From the NCBI GenBank assembly GCA_015178975.1, contig WHVD01000069.1:1-64000 (forward strand): DNA of 64,000 nucleotides. The letters run 5' to 3'. Origin of the DNA: Hysterangium stoloniferum (Eukaryota; Basidiomycota; Agaricomycetes; Hysterangiales; Hysterangiaceae). The stretch's first letter is position 1. Each line of letters begins with the position of its first letter. This document shows positions 43,985 through 56,951 of the stretch, in pieces. The notes beneath the pieces were generated by a model. It worked only from the letters and a program-made list of their open reading frames with translations. It was not told the origin of the DNA and ran no database searches. Position numbers and translations under genes: made by a program.

Positions 43985-46900
43985 ATGAACCACACGATCC
44001 TCAACCCGTTTATCCCTCAGTACGTTCCAAGTCATACCTCGCTGTTATTACGTTATTCGACAATAGGTCTTTAGAATATCTATTTTTCGTGACCTTGCGG
44101 CCACATTTGAGGTTCATCTTCACATCCCAGGTGTCATTTCGGATATAGATATCGTCCCACACGGAGAGTATCTCGCCATTTCCGGCCGGGCAGTTCCTCG
44201 TGTGCATTTGGATCCTAACGGTGCGCGGGGAAGTCTTCTGTGGACTGACCAGCCTTATGGAAGCTTTGCGAAAGACGTTCCCTTGAAACTGGCTGGGGGA
44301 ACAGAAGTGGGTGGTTTTCTTATTGCAAATTCTGTGTTCTTACAATGACGATTCTGAAGTGTGTCGTGCTCGAAGCAAGACAGCAAGGCGATAGCTATAT
44401 TGTGCGATATACTGTTCGCAACATTGTGAGGAGAGATCACGCGCAATCTGGACTTGCCGTTTTCCAAGATAATCAGGAATATCTGAACGTCTATCATAGT
44501 GGATGGGAATCTTCACGAGGTCACGTCAATCAAAATGTAGACTATTATCGTAATGTCGCCATACAAAACCAGTCCCAGTCGGAACAAAACCCACATCGTC
44601 CTCAAGCGGTGATGGTGGAGAGTCAGCCACCCTCTCAATCGCAAGCGCAATATTTTTCTGAAAATCCATCTCACATCCCGGCTAGTCATCTATCACCATT
44701 CCAAACACAATCCAACCTGCTGTCATATCATCGTCCTCTCCTCCAAAAGCAACAACATCCAATTAACGGCTCTGATGACTGTGTTCCACTCGTATCAAGC
44801 TTTCTAGGTCAAACTGTCAGCGATACCACGTTACCCGTCGGCGGCGTTGTCGGTAGTTTAGCAAATGGTGTGAGCAGCGGTCTTCCCTACGCTCCGCCTG
44901 GTGTCCAGTACGGCATTAACGACTATGGGCAGCCATCTGCTGTTACTGACGCTCAGCCTGTCATCGTCGACCTCGATCGGTATGTTATTGGCGGCGGCGG
45001 TCTTAGTGGGCCTGGAAACGTTCCTGCCCGTACGCAGCCTGTTATGGTTGACCATGGTCAGCCGTCTGCTGTTGGGAGCGGCCAGCCTATCGTCATTGAC
45101 CTCGATCGGCGTGTTGTCCACGATGGCGATCGACCTACAGCTATTGACAGTGGTCTTAACGTGCGTGCTGGTACGCACCCTGTCATTATTAGCCGTGGCG
45201 AAGCCTTCCCTGACGGCGAAGGCCATCAACCTATCGCCATTGACCTCGGCCGACCTGTCGTTTTGCAAAGTGACCTTACACACGGTCCTCCGTATTACCA
45301 GAATTTGGACGATGCACCTAGTTCCACTAGACCTAACTATGCTAACCCTGAAACTCAGCCTGCTGCCGCGGGTCAGGGTCCAACCTTGAGAGACATTCAG
45401 CAGCCCAATGTCCCTCAACCCGCTAGCCATGTCAGTATTCCCGCACAAAGTCAAGATATCAGTATTTATCGCTCGGTACACATTGCGCCTACAAGTAGTC
45501 AACCCGTAGTGGTTGGAAGTTATTTACAAGGCAATCAAGACATTGTTGGTCCCCACCGCGCGCCTGGTATACATGGCCTCGACAACGTCGCTGTCTGTGC
45601 CCCATATATAGTTCCTCCAGGCGGTCAGCATATGTCCATTGCTCGACCAGGTGACTACCTGTCTGCTCATGGCCATAGATACGGCACCCCTTCCCAATAT
45701 TATGGTGGAGCCGCCGATACAGTGTCAAGCAATCGGGATTTGCAAGTCGGGCATGGTATAGGCGGCTCCGGCGGCCTGCCTGGACATCGTGGCCCTGGTA
45801 ACATCGTTATCAGCTCGCAGCCTACTCCTGTACCTCTAACTGGACCCAGTGGAGTTATCAATCCGTCTCCTTTCGTATCTATGCGCGACGGCGTCTGTCC
45901 AGTTAGCTCCGCTGCTAGAGTACCCCCAGTCAGCCAGCCCGACGGGGAAACTGTCGGAGGCCCCGTGCCAGGCGCGACTGGTAGTGACACGAGGAACATA
46001 TCACAGGGTGTCCAACCTGTCAATGTTGTTACTAATGATCTAAACAACTCTGCCCCAAATATCAATTCTAATAATGAACCTGTTGCTGACACGAATACTC
46101 AACCAGCCGGTCATCTCGTTCCTCAATCTCAATCGGCCAATGTTCCTTCAATCCGTCCAGTTGATAGCACGTCTCCTGGCGCTCATGTACCTAATGTTCT
46201 TCCTGTTGGAAGTCCTGAGGAAGACATTTTCAGCAGTTCCACGGACAGGGCATCACGAGGTAGCATAGGACAATGTGATGATGGGAAGGGTGGTACCGGG
46301 CAGACTGTTCCGAATGTGGCGTCCTCGCCAAGCGAAAGTCTTCAAGAGAATATTAATATCAATGCCGATGTTCATACCGATAAGTCCGACGATAATGTTG
46401 AAAGCAACATTGCAAGACCAGACGTTGGTATTGAGATCAATAATTCAGAGGCGATATCCACTGGCGAGGCGTTGGAAAGGGATGAGAATAGTGCAAGTTC
46501 TGAAGATAAGATGAGTGTTAGACGCACTGACTCGAACAGTACCAGCTGCGCTGGAGGGTCTTATGTGGAAGCCGCAGGACTAAGCAACGAGAAATCCAAC
46601 ACAATGAACCGCAACCAATCTACGGCCAGCGCCCCTGGAGTGGACGATGCGCACCTCAGTCAAACAGCAGGTGACTTGGGTGGCTCGTTTGTCGTAGTGG
46701 TGGGTGAAAACGAAAACATCACTGGTGGGGTTTTCGAGGCTGTGCGCGATGCTATCCAAAATACGACGAACAAAATCGTCAGTCAGGTAACGACCAACAG
46801 GATAAGGACGTCGGGCCTGACAGATGATGTGGTAAGCGCAATAAGCGCGACATTTCAAACAGCTACAGGCGGATCAAATATCAGATTGCAAGATACGAAC

Positions 46901-49320
46901 AGTGGAGAAGCTGCAAGCACGAACCTCCCGCAATTGACCATTGGAAGTCCTAGCAATACGACTGTCGAAAGACCAGCAGGCGCCGTTATAGGACACCCGA
47001 AGGTGGACATACTTATGATGGCGACGGGGAACGTAGATAATCAGTCTACATCCCAGGTCATAATGCAGCCGGTATTTGAAGGAGAATACACTGCGACGCT
47101 TTCTGAACAGGGCGGTGCCGTTGCCCAAGGTGATCTGCCCGGCGAACCCGACACGGACATTCCCAACAGAGATCTCCGAGCAATCCAAAATGATGCTGGA
47201 ACGACGGAGTCCAGTGACCCCCGCATCACTATGGAAGCAACTAGCGAATCATCTTCCCAGGCACGGGCACAGTGGACGAATCTCGATACAGCAGATACAG
47301 CAGAGGCAAATAGTGGACATGGCTCTCCAATTGACAAGAGTGTTGTTGCTGGAAGTCATGTCGGGGTCAGTTCTTCTAAGCAAGGGCGCGAGGCAGAAGA
47401 AGTATCTCCTAACCAACAGCAGCAAGTTGTTGCTGGAAGTCAGGTCGGGGTCAGTACTTCTGAACAAGGGCGCGAGGTAGAAGAAATATCTCCTAACCAA
47501 CAGCAGCAAGCTCTTGCCGGAAGTCAGGTCGGGGTCAGTACTTCTGAACAAGGGCGCGAGGTAGAAGAAATATCTCCTAACCAACAGCAGCAAGCTGTTG
47601 CTGGAAGTCAGGTCGGGGTCAGTACTTCTGAGCAAGGGTGCGAGGTCGAAGAAATATCTCCTAACCAACAGCAGCAAGCTGGTGCTGGAAGTCAGGTCGG
47701 GGTCAGTGCTTCTGAACAAGGGTGCGAGGTAGAAGAAATATCTCCTAACCAACAGCAGCAAGCTGTTGCTGGAAGTCAGGTCGGGGTCAGTACTTCTGAA
47801 CAAGGGCGCGAGGCAGAAGAAATATCTCCTAATCAACAGCAGCAAGCTGTTGCTGGAAGTCAGGTCGGGGTCAGTACTTCTGAACAAGGGCGCGAGGTAG
47901 AAGAAATATCTCCTAACCAACAGCAGCAAGCTCTTGCCGGAAGTCAGGTCGGGGTCAGTACTTCTGAACAAGGGCACGAGGTCGAAGAAATATCTCCTAA
48001 CCAACAGCAGCAAGCTGGTGCTGGAAGTCAGGTCGGGGTCAGTGCTTCTGAACAAGGGTGCGAGGTAGAAGAAATATCTCCTAACCAACAGCAGCAAGCT
48101 GTTGCTGGAAGTCAGGTCGGGGTCAGTACTTCTGAACAATGGCACGAGATAGAAGACATGTCTCCTAACCAACAGCAGCAAGCTGTCCAACACGGTGTAC
48201 AATCCAACCTCGGTGATTCCAGTGACAGCCATGTCCAGCCGTCCTCAACTAAAGCGGGGAACACCCTTACACAAAGTCAGCATCAAACCAGATATGAAGA
48301 ACGTCTCGTTGCTAGTAACTTACAAGGTCGTGAGCAGGGTATGTCTTCAGAATCTAGCTAACGTGTAATAACTAATGTATAATACAAATCCCGTAGCAAG
48401 TCTCTCTGTGTTGTCTAGCGGTGCTGTCTCTTCCACGAGCCAGGACCATGCTGACGTCAGCATAACGAGCGAAGCAGAACGGAGGGTGGCCCCAGTAGGA
48501 AATACCCCAACCTCGGAAACTCAAGAGTCTGGCGCTTCCTCCGAAGAACAACTTGTTGGCGCCATTGTTGAAGGCATCGGTTCCATGACATTGGTAGATC
48601 GGGAAATTGCATCCAGTGAATCTCGAATAATGCAACGGGCTAATTGGGAATCAGAAGATCTTTCTTTCCACGGATCAATGATATTGGGGTTCGACGAAGG
48701 AGCTACTGATGCATTAGGGGGGACAACTGACGGTACCCATGAACACGTTGATCCGGTTTCTGTTCTGCCCTATCCGATCCAGCCTCTGGAAGATGCGGAG
48801 TCAGTTGGAAGCTCCGGGGATACGAAGATAGAGGGGACGACTGTTTTGGGACCTGTGAGGTAAGAAATGTCGCTCGGGAGCAGGATGATCCAAATTCAGT
48901 AATACATGTATAAGTGAAACGGCCCTGGTGTTTCGAATACAAGTCCAAAAAACTATACCCAGTACATCCCATAATGTCACAGAAGGACGACCTGTTCTAA
49001 ACCTGAACTATACCGAAAGTCTGGACAGTAAGACAGATGGCGTGAAACGACCTGAAGCATTCATTGGCTCTTCAAAGACCATATCACAGCGTGACGCAGT
49101 GATTATCGGTACATCTCATCAAGCACAAGATAATGGCACCTTTATTATTATAAATAGTGCAGGGGTGCAGGAGATTAAGACTGGTCAGTCTAGTACTGAA
49201 TGCCATCCACTGCAGGATACTTGCTATGATACCATTGGCCTCCCAATTTCGGTTGAGGTGGGAACGTCGCGAGTTGACTCGAGTACGACAAGTGCGTCTG
49301 TCAACGAAGAAACTTCTTGA
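43985..49320 (+). CDS. Giant HSP20-like domain protein, copy 2, truncated (~1,704 aa)
   Basis: Exons 43985-44019, 44075-44306, 44360-48338, 48397-48859 and 48915-49320, all GT-AG and in phase with copy 1. Start MNHTILNPFIPQ. The HSP20-like domain spans residues 13-107 (HIPGV, YLAISGRAVPR, GSFAKDVPLKL, YIVRYTVRN). The Ser/Gln/Gly/Asp-rich tail includes several VIDLDR-type repeats (about 44960-45260), a segment shared with copy 1 (FVVVVGENENITGGVFEAVR) and ten 28-residue repeats at about residues 1085-1364. A TGA at 49318-49320 ends the frame about 60 codons before the equivalent exon end in copy 1. Downstream exons survive only as pseudogene. It may still make a shortened protein. Confidence 0.72.
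47345..48184 (+). repeat. Ten-copy 84-bp coding minisatellite
   Basis: Ten consecutive 84-bp units (phase marks GGAAGTCA at 47351, then every 84 bp to 48107) encode a 28-residue unit like AGSQVGVSTSEQ then GxEVEEISPNQQQQ. Units 2-5 and 7-9 share the same variant order (REVEE, then L/G-AGSQ starts, SASEQGCEVEE), indicating block duplication. Copy 1 has a single diverged unit at about 34100-34190. Confidence 0.95.
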
Positions 49321-50976
49321 GAATGGCCATCTACTGACATTCCGAGTGTAGGGTACAGCGGTTCGCCTATAAGGCCCACGGTATCCAATGCAGTCGTCAC
49401 AGAACCAGAGAGCAGTATCCAGATAACTGAATTGGTTCGTTAGGCTTTTGAAGAGTCCGCAAAAGCCACTATGAAAAAAACAGACAGGGTAAATATCTTT
49501 TGTTTTTTGAAGACATTAAAGAAATCTCCCCTCCTGTATAGAATCACATTGAGACGCCTACGGTGATTATCGAAGGTGGCCTGAGAGATGGAGATCATGG
49601 TCCCAGTAACACTTCAAATTCGAGTTCTATCCTGGAAGATGACGTAACTGTCGCTCGTATTGCGATCCCTCCCGACCGCGCTATGGCACCCAGCCATGAG
49701 GAAGCGGAAATCATGGAGAACATATGCCACGGAATCGACGAGCAGTTAAGGACCACGGTGCGGAATTGATATCTCCCTTCATAGTATCTCGGTCGTTCAG
49801 ATTTTTTTCCCTCTAGAGTACCCCCTCAGTCAATGCAAAAAATAACGACGTTCACGAGAAATACAAAAGAGTCCATTGCCACCTGAAGATAACTTGACCG
49901 CTAGATTGAGTCCCCCGCCAGCACCCAGGCCTGCATCCCCCTCCAACCCAGCCAATCCCCGGGATGATCTTGTAAGAGGCACGATTGGTTTCAATCAAGG
50001 CAGTATCTCAGCGGATCCAGCTGAGGTGGCTATCTCGCCCTCACAGCATTCCGACCAGGGTATATCTACCGTACCATCCCCGATTGCGGAAATCAACATG
50101 CACACAACGTTTTCGACTGATAAGCACGATCCGAGTGAGCATCTTAAGTCATTGCAGATTGGAATTATCCCTACACCCGAGGTAGGCCACTAATTTTAGT
50201 CTTCTTATAATTATCCTTACGCAATATCCGCAATATCGAAGTTGTTAACACTCGTAAGTACTTAGATTATTCTCACCGTGACATGTTTCAACGTTTTTCA
50301 ATTTTGTGGTAGGATGCGATGACTCCCAAACAGGCCATTTCTGTACTAGGGCAAGAATCAATACACTCCGCGATGAGTCCTTTACATGACATAATACTTG
50401 TGGTTTCGACATCCTTCTCCTTCACCTCAGATAATTAGGTTATCCAAGACTCTAACAAATCGGCTGAGGAAGCTACTCTGGCCCCCTGCACCAGTCCGGA
50501 ACATCTACTTCTCGGGACGCGAAGCCTCCCTCATTGGTAAACTACCTTCCCTACTCATACGCTCATGCGGTGAAATAACGAGGGCAGTCACTTGATTCGT
50601 GAAGTCGATTTCTATTGCTCAAAACATCACTCCAGAATCCGGTCCTGAGCGTGAAACAAAGTTGCTGGACCTTCCTTCAGCAGCAAGTAACTTTTTAGAT
50701 CTCCCCAATCCGACCGAGGAAGACCATTCTCAGAACGGTGGTATAGACTGGAGTACGTCTCTTTCTTCCACTATAAATGGTACCTTTACCCTTCGGGAAA
50801 GTACGTCCACGCATAAACCTCCCAATGTTTTAGCCGACAAAAGTCGTCTTGAGCCAACCTACGAAGGCGCAGCTACCAATGTTAACCGACTCGTTACCCC
50901 ACCGCGCCCCGCCGCCCCTGTCATCACCCTATTTCGCCATCCTATTGCCAGAGGGAGTAGCCGCGAAGCCGATTGA
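49321..50976 (+). pseudogene. Decayed 3' exons of giant gene copy 2
   Basis: After the TGA at 49318-49320 the sequence still matches copy 1 exons 6-9: 49321-49490 (with a second stop TAG near 49441), an exon starting at about 49545 and ending at about 49756 (matches 35554-35760), 49816-50190 (matches 35820-36179, with a one-base deletion near 49866 that changes phase) and 50313 onward (matches 36307-37083, TAG near 50438 and further frameshifts). The splice sites remain recognisable. Disruption is limited to the 3' part, suggesting that selection on the C-terminal region was lost first. Confidence 0.82.
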
Positions 50977-51130
50977 ACTGCATAACACCAATGGATACGA
51001 GGAGAAAAGCGTGACTACATGAGACACCTGAAGCCTATGCTTCTCCGCCGATCATATATTATCGTTCATTCCGACGCGTGTAATAGTATATCATCCATGT
51101 ACCCATAAACATACTCGAGTATTTATAATT

Positions 51131-52100
51131 TCCCAACAACGAAATGTTTAGGCGAGAAATATCATACACTTCTTGCCTTTGGGTATATCCAGATTAACTT
51201 TGAGAATACAATACGTTAGTAGATCAGAGGATGGAACTACATGCGTGGCAACGGGCGGTATTGAATGTTACATGTAAGAAGATATATACAATACACCCCT
51301 CGTCCCCCGAAACTGGTCAGTTGCTTGTCAAAGATTCATGGAGTTCGGCCAGAAGCATTGTTTGCTATGCGATGATGGAACCACGTCCGATGGCTTGGTA
51401 CCAGGGTGATCAAGCATGTATTGACAGCCTGACAATTGACCAGTACCTTGAGGAACTTGCATCAATCACCCTTGAGAAGAACTGGGCCCATTTCATCCAT
51501 GAAGAGATCCTGACAACCAATTAAGGTGACTGGAAGTTCATACACGGGAAGATCAAGATGGAAAATCTCAACGTCGGCCTCACCACCTCAGCAAAAACAT
51601 TCGCAATAATGTGGCATGGGCCCTTTGCTGCTTGGAAAGAAAGGACCTTGCCTCTTGCTTGTCTGACCAACCAAAAATAACACTACTGCCACATTGAAGC
51701 CAACTGGTGTCAAGTTGCCAAAGCTCACCAACACAGAACACAAGCTCCTTGATGAAACATGAAGAATGCTCCCATTGCCACATGTTCTACACAGGGCATA
51801 GATCTGACACATGCTAAATGAAAACATCAAATACTTGGCCAGATGGTGCAACATATATGTAAACCCCTCACCATATTGATGGCATGTGTAGCTGCCTCTC
51901 AAACTGCTGCTAGCCTTGCTATGGCCAAAATTGAAGATTATCTTGATGGAGACACTGACACACATGTCCCATCCATCTCTGAACCTCCATTCACCTTCAT
52001 GATCCCACATTTCTATGCACTGTTAGAGCTGATGGGACCTTTCATTTCTAAATTCCCTCTCTGATTGAGGCCTACTTGATATCAGTTGTCCTTCAACAGT
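51131..52100 (+). pseudogene. Gag-like relic of an unidentified retroelement
   Basis: A plus-strand reading from 51231 gives FIHEEILTTN, then (past a stop) MENLNVGLTTSAKTFA and HIEANWCQVA, reminiscent of a retrotransposon gag found in basidiomycetes. Further pieces read to about 52064. At least four stops interrupt it. No LTR could be paired with it. The assignment is weak. Confidence 0.3.
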
Positions 52101-52841
52101 GATTAATGATGCTGTTAGGAACCACCTTTTTCGAACCCTGTCTGCAGTATTCACCTTTCCAGCACTCTGCCATTTGGTGCCTCCAACACCAGCATCCCTG
52201 ATGATGGTGTCCTGACAGCTCATTGTTGAGCAATTTCCTTTTTAGGCCACACTCCTCTGTTTCCCTTCCAATGGCCTTCCATTATTCCTTACATCATTTA
52301 TCTGTGGTATTCACTTTCATTTTGACTTACTATTGTTTTATTCAATTCACATATTCATCATTTTGATCCATTACATGTTTCACTCCTCTGACTACTGCTT
52401 GTAATTCCACTTTGGAACTCTATCATGTTCTATATCATTCTGTTTCTCTGTACTTAGTTAGTATAAAGTTCTCTCCCTGTACACAACTATTCCTCAGTTC
52501 AAATATTGACTTACTGTAGGTCCCCCTCTTCTAGTCATTGCACAAGCTTAATGCCATTACTCAGTCTTCAGCCAGCCTGAGACTTAATCTGCCTTCAACC
52601 TTAGACTTTGACACTCTAATTATTAGCTAAATGTTGATTAACCTAAAGTTTGATATGTTTGCTTGAAATACCAGAGCAACCAGACAGTTTGTATGAGGAC
52701 TTAACACATAAGTTGAAGCCAAGCCCCACTTGTTTAGAACCAGACCACCCAGTTACTGTAAGTGTTAAGGTGTCAGGAACAAGGAAGAACTAAGCAGAAG
52801 ACTGGAGGTCTGAACATACAGTACCTACATATGTAACTGGG
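52101..52841. repeat. Degenerate LTR-like sequence
   Basis: A TGTTAGGAACC-like end occurs near 52113, and a worn copy of the shared LTR core motif lies at 52695-52726 on the plus strand. It could be an eroded LTR attached to the gag-like relic. Boundaries are uncertain. No other features were seen. Confidence 0.35.
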
Positions 52842-53472
52842 TGTGAGAGGTATGGCAAAATATACTCAGGAAATATAGTCTGGATGAGCTCATACTAAAT
52901 TCCCTTTATTATTTCTACTCTCTCTATTTTATTATACACTTATAATTAGTTCGACAACCTATGTATGCGGTACATCGACTCTTGTGGGCGCATACATGCC
53001 AGACTTATGTATTCTAGCACCCATAGTTAAAACTCAGACACTTTTTTACCTCACAACCACGACTTACCCAGACACACAGTTAGTGTCCTGTAAGTCGTGA
53101 TTGAGGTATCGTCTCAACCATCACAGACGGGCTTCAACTATCTACATAATCTTAGTTTCGAACTGTACCAGTCAAAACCCCATTTATATCTCAATCCGTG
53201 CAGACAACATCCACGCTACTCTATCATTCGACTCTCATTACTCTTTTCTACACTGAGCAGTCACTCGGAATCGCACCTAACGGTCGATTCCTTTATTTCA
53301 TTGTAGCTATCTACTCTACCTTAGATAGTTACTTCACCCAGGCATATTGAACTAAATAGTCAATACTTGTTCAGTGTGTATTGAACTTAGACAGTCAATA
53401 CAACTACGTGTTGTACCTAAACAGTCGATATTTTTCGTATATAGAACAGTTAGAACTTCCACCCTCTTCACA
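52842..53472 (+). repeat. E-family 5' LTR
   Basis: A 631-bp sequence beginning TGTGAGAGGT and ending CTCTTCACA, followed by GTGGTGACCC, a likely primer-binding region. Related copies are 20441-25135 (split), 57502-58110 (minus) and 59736-59991 (partial, minus). It contains a short repeated AAACAGTCGATA-like block near 53360-53450. Confidence 0.78.
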
Positions 53473-56400
53473 GTGGTGACCCAGACCAGACCACTCTTTC
53501 CCTACGAAGGAAACGTTACTTTATGACTATTAGTTTCTAAGCATGTAAATGACCACTGGCAAGAATCAAACACTGAGATCTTCGATAACCCCGAGTAGTT
53601 CAAAGCCTCGTCAAAGACCTGCAAGTCTGGAACCACCCCGTAACGTCACTATGAGGAAGTCTTCATTGACTTTTCAAAACCAGTTCCTCCTGGAAGTTCC
53701 CCTGGAGCAACAGCTGGACCGTCAACGGATACCCCCCCAGGTCCACATGAAGAACGTCCATCAACGGGGCAGTTGAGCACTCCTGGAGCTAATGTCGAGC
53801 CTACCCGTGCTCCTGAACCCATTCTCTCGTTCCCGCCTAGGCAGGTCATCCTCAAGCAATTCTTTGGGGGTCATATGGTTTACGCTCAGCCCATCGACTT
53901 GCAATGGGACATGTACTACACCGATCAAATCTCCATGGATCAGGTTACTCCCTTCGTGGAGGAGTACAATATGGATTACCTCCTTTTACTGGTGACTGTA
54001 GCAGTCTGGTTAGGTTGTTATCAGGCCATCTTGTCAGCGCAGGACTTATTCACATGACCAGGAACCCTGGAGGATCTGACCCGCTTGATTCCTGAATGGT
54101 CGAGTGAGGTTACTTCTGTTATGGAAGGAGGAAGGACAATTTTTAAGCAGGAAGTGTTCTCCTTATTCCTCGAAGCACTCCATGCACATGATGATGCGTT
54201 GCAAATCCTTCATGTCCTACTCGGTGGGGATCACATCGTGCCCAAAGTTGACTACCAGTATATATACATCCAGATGTTGGAGGAATCTCTTAATGGGGTC
54301 ACTTGAAATTCATCGTTTGTGTATTTTACTCTAAGGGGTCGGTTGAGATGAAATCAGAGGAGACTTGATAAGATGGTTTTGGAAGTGCTTTACCCTTATA
54401 ATGATTCAATCCAAGTGCCCAATTCGCCCATCTCCACAACTAGTTCATTCGTTCGTTTGTACCCTAAATGGGTCTCCCGACACTTGTTTCCTTCATTTGC
54501 TCAATTGTCCCGTTATTTTGCAAGACTTCCCATTGGATATGAGGATGCAAGTTGCAGACCGTCTTCAGGAAAAGGGAATGGAAATCTGCACCCCCTCCAC
54601 CAACCTCAGCCGCACCGGCCTTTGAATACGACCGAAATTGAGAAAGAAATCTCGAAGGAACTCAGCCCAGCACCCCATCAGGGGACTCATCACTCTCGCA
54701 TCGTGTTTGAATGAATTTCAGATAATCCTAACTTCAGTGATGAACTACCCACAACTAAGAATAGATCAGTTGCCAATAGGGGCCAACCGTCCTTCTCTAC
54801 CGCATTCACCGAGGGCATAGCTGGTCAGGTTGCTGGTTGAGGATCTCTGAACCCAGACGATCCTCGCCATTCTCTGCCGATCACCTCGAATCCCTTCCTA
54901 CCACCAGGAGGACCCCCTAGCAGTTCATCTGGGAGCTCTAGTAGCCCAGACCATGGAGGGAATTTGGGACGTGGGGGGCATTATGGGGGAGTACCTAACT
55001 CTCCTTTTCGAACTCCAACACAGCCTCGAGCTAGCACACCTATGGATGACTTACCTAAGGATAAGAAGATCTCTCTTAACACCAATGACATCAAGATAAA
55101 ATGGTCTGACCTTCCCGAATACGATGGAACTCAATCCAAAGCCCTGGACTACATCATGGATATCATGAGTCTCTCGGAGATCTCAGACTCCATGAGCACA
55201 TTGTTAGGAGTCGCTCTGCCAAGATGACTCACCAGCAATGCCAAGGTTTGGTGGAGCACCTTAGACCGTGAACATCGCACTGAATTCAGTCGATCTCACG
55301 GATCGTTCCTTTGGGGTATCGTAGAGGGATTACTTGGAACTCGTTGGCATGAGTCTTTAGCCTTAGAATGGGAAGCCATGAAATTTCGACAAGTTGGCCA
55401 CGATCTCGAGACACCTGTTCACTATATTGAATGGAGAATTAAGCTTTATCGCTTCTTGTATGGTTTCCACCAAAATCGAAAGGACGAAACGTGCAGACTC
55501 ATCCTCACGTTACCCACGGAATGGCTTTACCTTCTACAAGGACAACCCATTGACGACATCATGAGCTTACAGACTTATGCTAACAATCTGCAAGAGGCTC
55601 TGATCAACACTTGGGTCCAAATGCATCGAGAGCATTACCGGTTTCAGAAGCCCAGAGTCATGATCGCCGAACAGGAAGAATCGGATCCCTGGCATCAAGA
55701 AGAGCACTCCAGGGTAATCAATTCCGCTAATTGAGGCCACGTCCTTCTCAGCGAAACTGAAGATAAAACCGCCCCTAGGAGATCCAACATGAAACAGGGT
55801 AAAAAACACAGCAAGTTCTTTTTCAAACGAAGTGACAAGAAAAGTGTCGCTAAACCCCCGAAGGAGTGCTGGATTTGCGGGAGCTTAGAGCATTTTAAGA
55901 TCAACTGCCCTCACGCTGGTAAGATGTCGCACTATGTCTCTATTAACAAATGCTCTGCACAGAATCTGACTGAGGAGGCAGAGGATCAGAGGGCTTATGA
56001 AACAGTGTATGGATTAAGCATACAGGGACAAGTACATAACGTTGATGAGGAATTGATTTTCATTTCTGTCTACCTTCCTCAATCAGAGGACGACATTGTT
56101 TCAGACACGAGTTCATCCCCACATGAGAACGAAGCATCGCAAGTTTATGTTTCTATATCAGACCATGACTTCCTCAAGAAAGGAGATTGGCTAGATGCTC
56201 ATCATCAGAACCGAAAAGGTCTGACTGAGATGGGAGCCTTATTGCAATCTAAACCTCCTAGCATTGAGGAAATCATCGACGAGGAAGTATTTACAAACCA
56301 ATCTAAGGAAATAAGTCAAACCTACATTATAGAAGACCCCTCTGAGTTAGAGGGATCAGAGGAGGAGAACTTCCCCTTCAATCCAGGGCAGTTACCCAAC

Positions 56401-56950
56401 CTAATTCCTTGTGATGAATCGGATTCTGAAGCGGACGACTTTAGTCTGAGCGTACCTAACGGTAGACACGTCAGGAGGGATGTCAAACTGGCTGTAAGAA
56501 AGGTAAGCAAAAGACCCAGGGTCCAATACCCTCAATCCAGCCGGCTTATGAAAGAGGATTCGACCATTATTTACCGCAAAAGGGATCCCCTGGGTGGATA
56601 CTCCAGTATTGGGATTTCAGCATTACATGTCTACAGACGCGTAGGGAACTCCGAAGCATCTAATCCTATTCAAATCAGGTTGGACGCTGGAGCCGCTCTT
56701 TCCTTAATTTTGGAGGATTTCTATAAGGAACTAGTGGACTGCCCCAAGCTCAAGCAAGGACTCAAATTACGCCTTGTACAGCTTACCGGTAATGCTAAGG
56801 TTCTAGGATACATATGTTAACATCCCTATTTACCTTGAGGACGACACCAGCATGCTCCTTAAATTTACCGCCGAAATGTACATTGTCCGAGACATGACTG
56901 TCCCGATTCTTCTCAGCGAGGACTTTCATGTGAACTATGAAATCAGGAAT
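53473..56950 (+). pseudogene. E-family gypsy gag and protease relic
   Basis: Behind the LTR, gag-related frames follow: an N-terminal part at 53549-54300 and a poorly conserved linker to 55000. The capsid region from 55090 includes DYIMDIMSLSEI, LLGVALPR (TGA at 55225-55227), SHGSFLWGIVEG and YGFHQNRKDE. From 55789 a basic stretch and a CCHC knuckle (C-x2-C-x4-H-x4-C near 55870-55910) follow, then an acidic region. The frame to 56820 ends with a retropepsin-like DAGAALSLI. A frameshift near 56815 continues as IYLEDDTSMLLKFTAE. No RT follows: at 56950 the sequence jumps back into gag. Confidence 0.75.
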
Positions 56951-56951
56951 G

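Larger units (their letters stand above)
42240..51130. repeat. Duplicated gene block, copy 2
   Basis: Second copy of the block at 27058-37140, with the same gene order and strands. Relative to copy 1 it lacks about 2 kb of the giant gene's central exon (including the intron at 32516-32574), has an expanded 84-bp repeat, and shows stops and frameshifts in the giant gene's 3' part. Confidence 0.85.

Noticed and set aside
47249-48232. A 327-codon open frame antisense to the 84-bp repeats
   Set aside because: The repeat length is a multiple of three, so one open antisense unit stays open in all ten. The sense frame is supported by splicing and by the paralogue.
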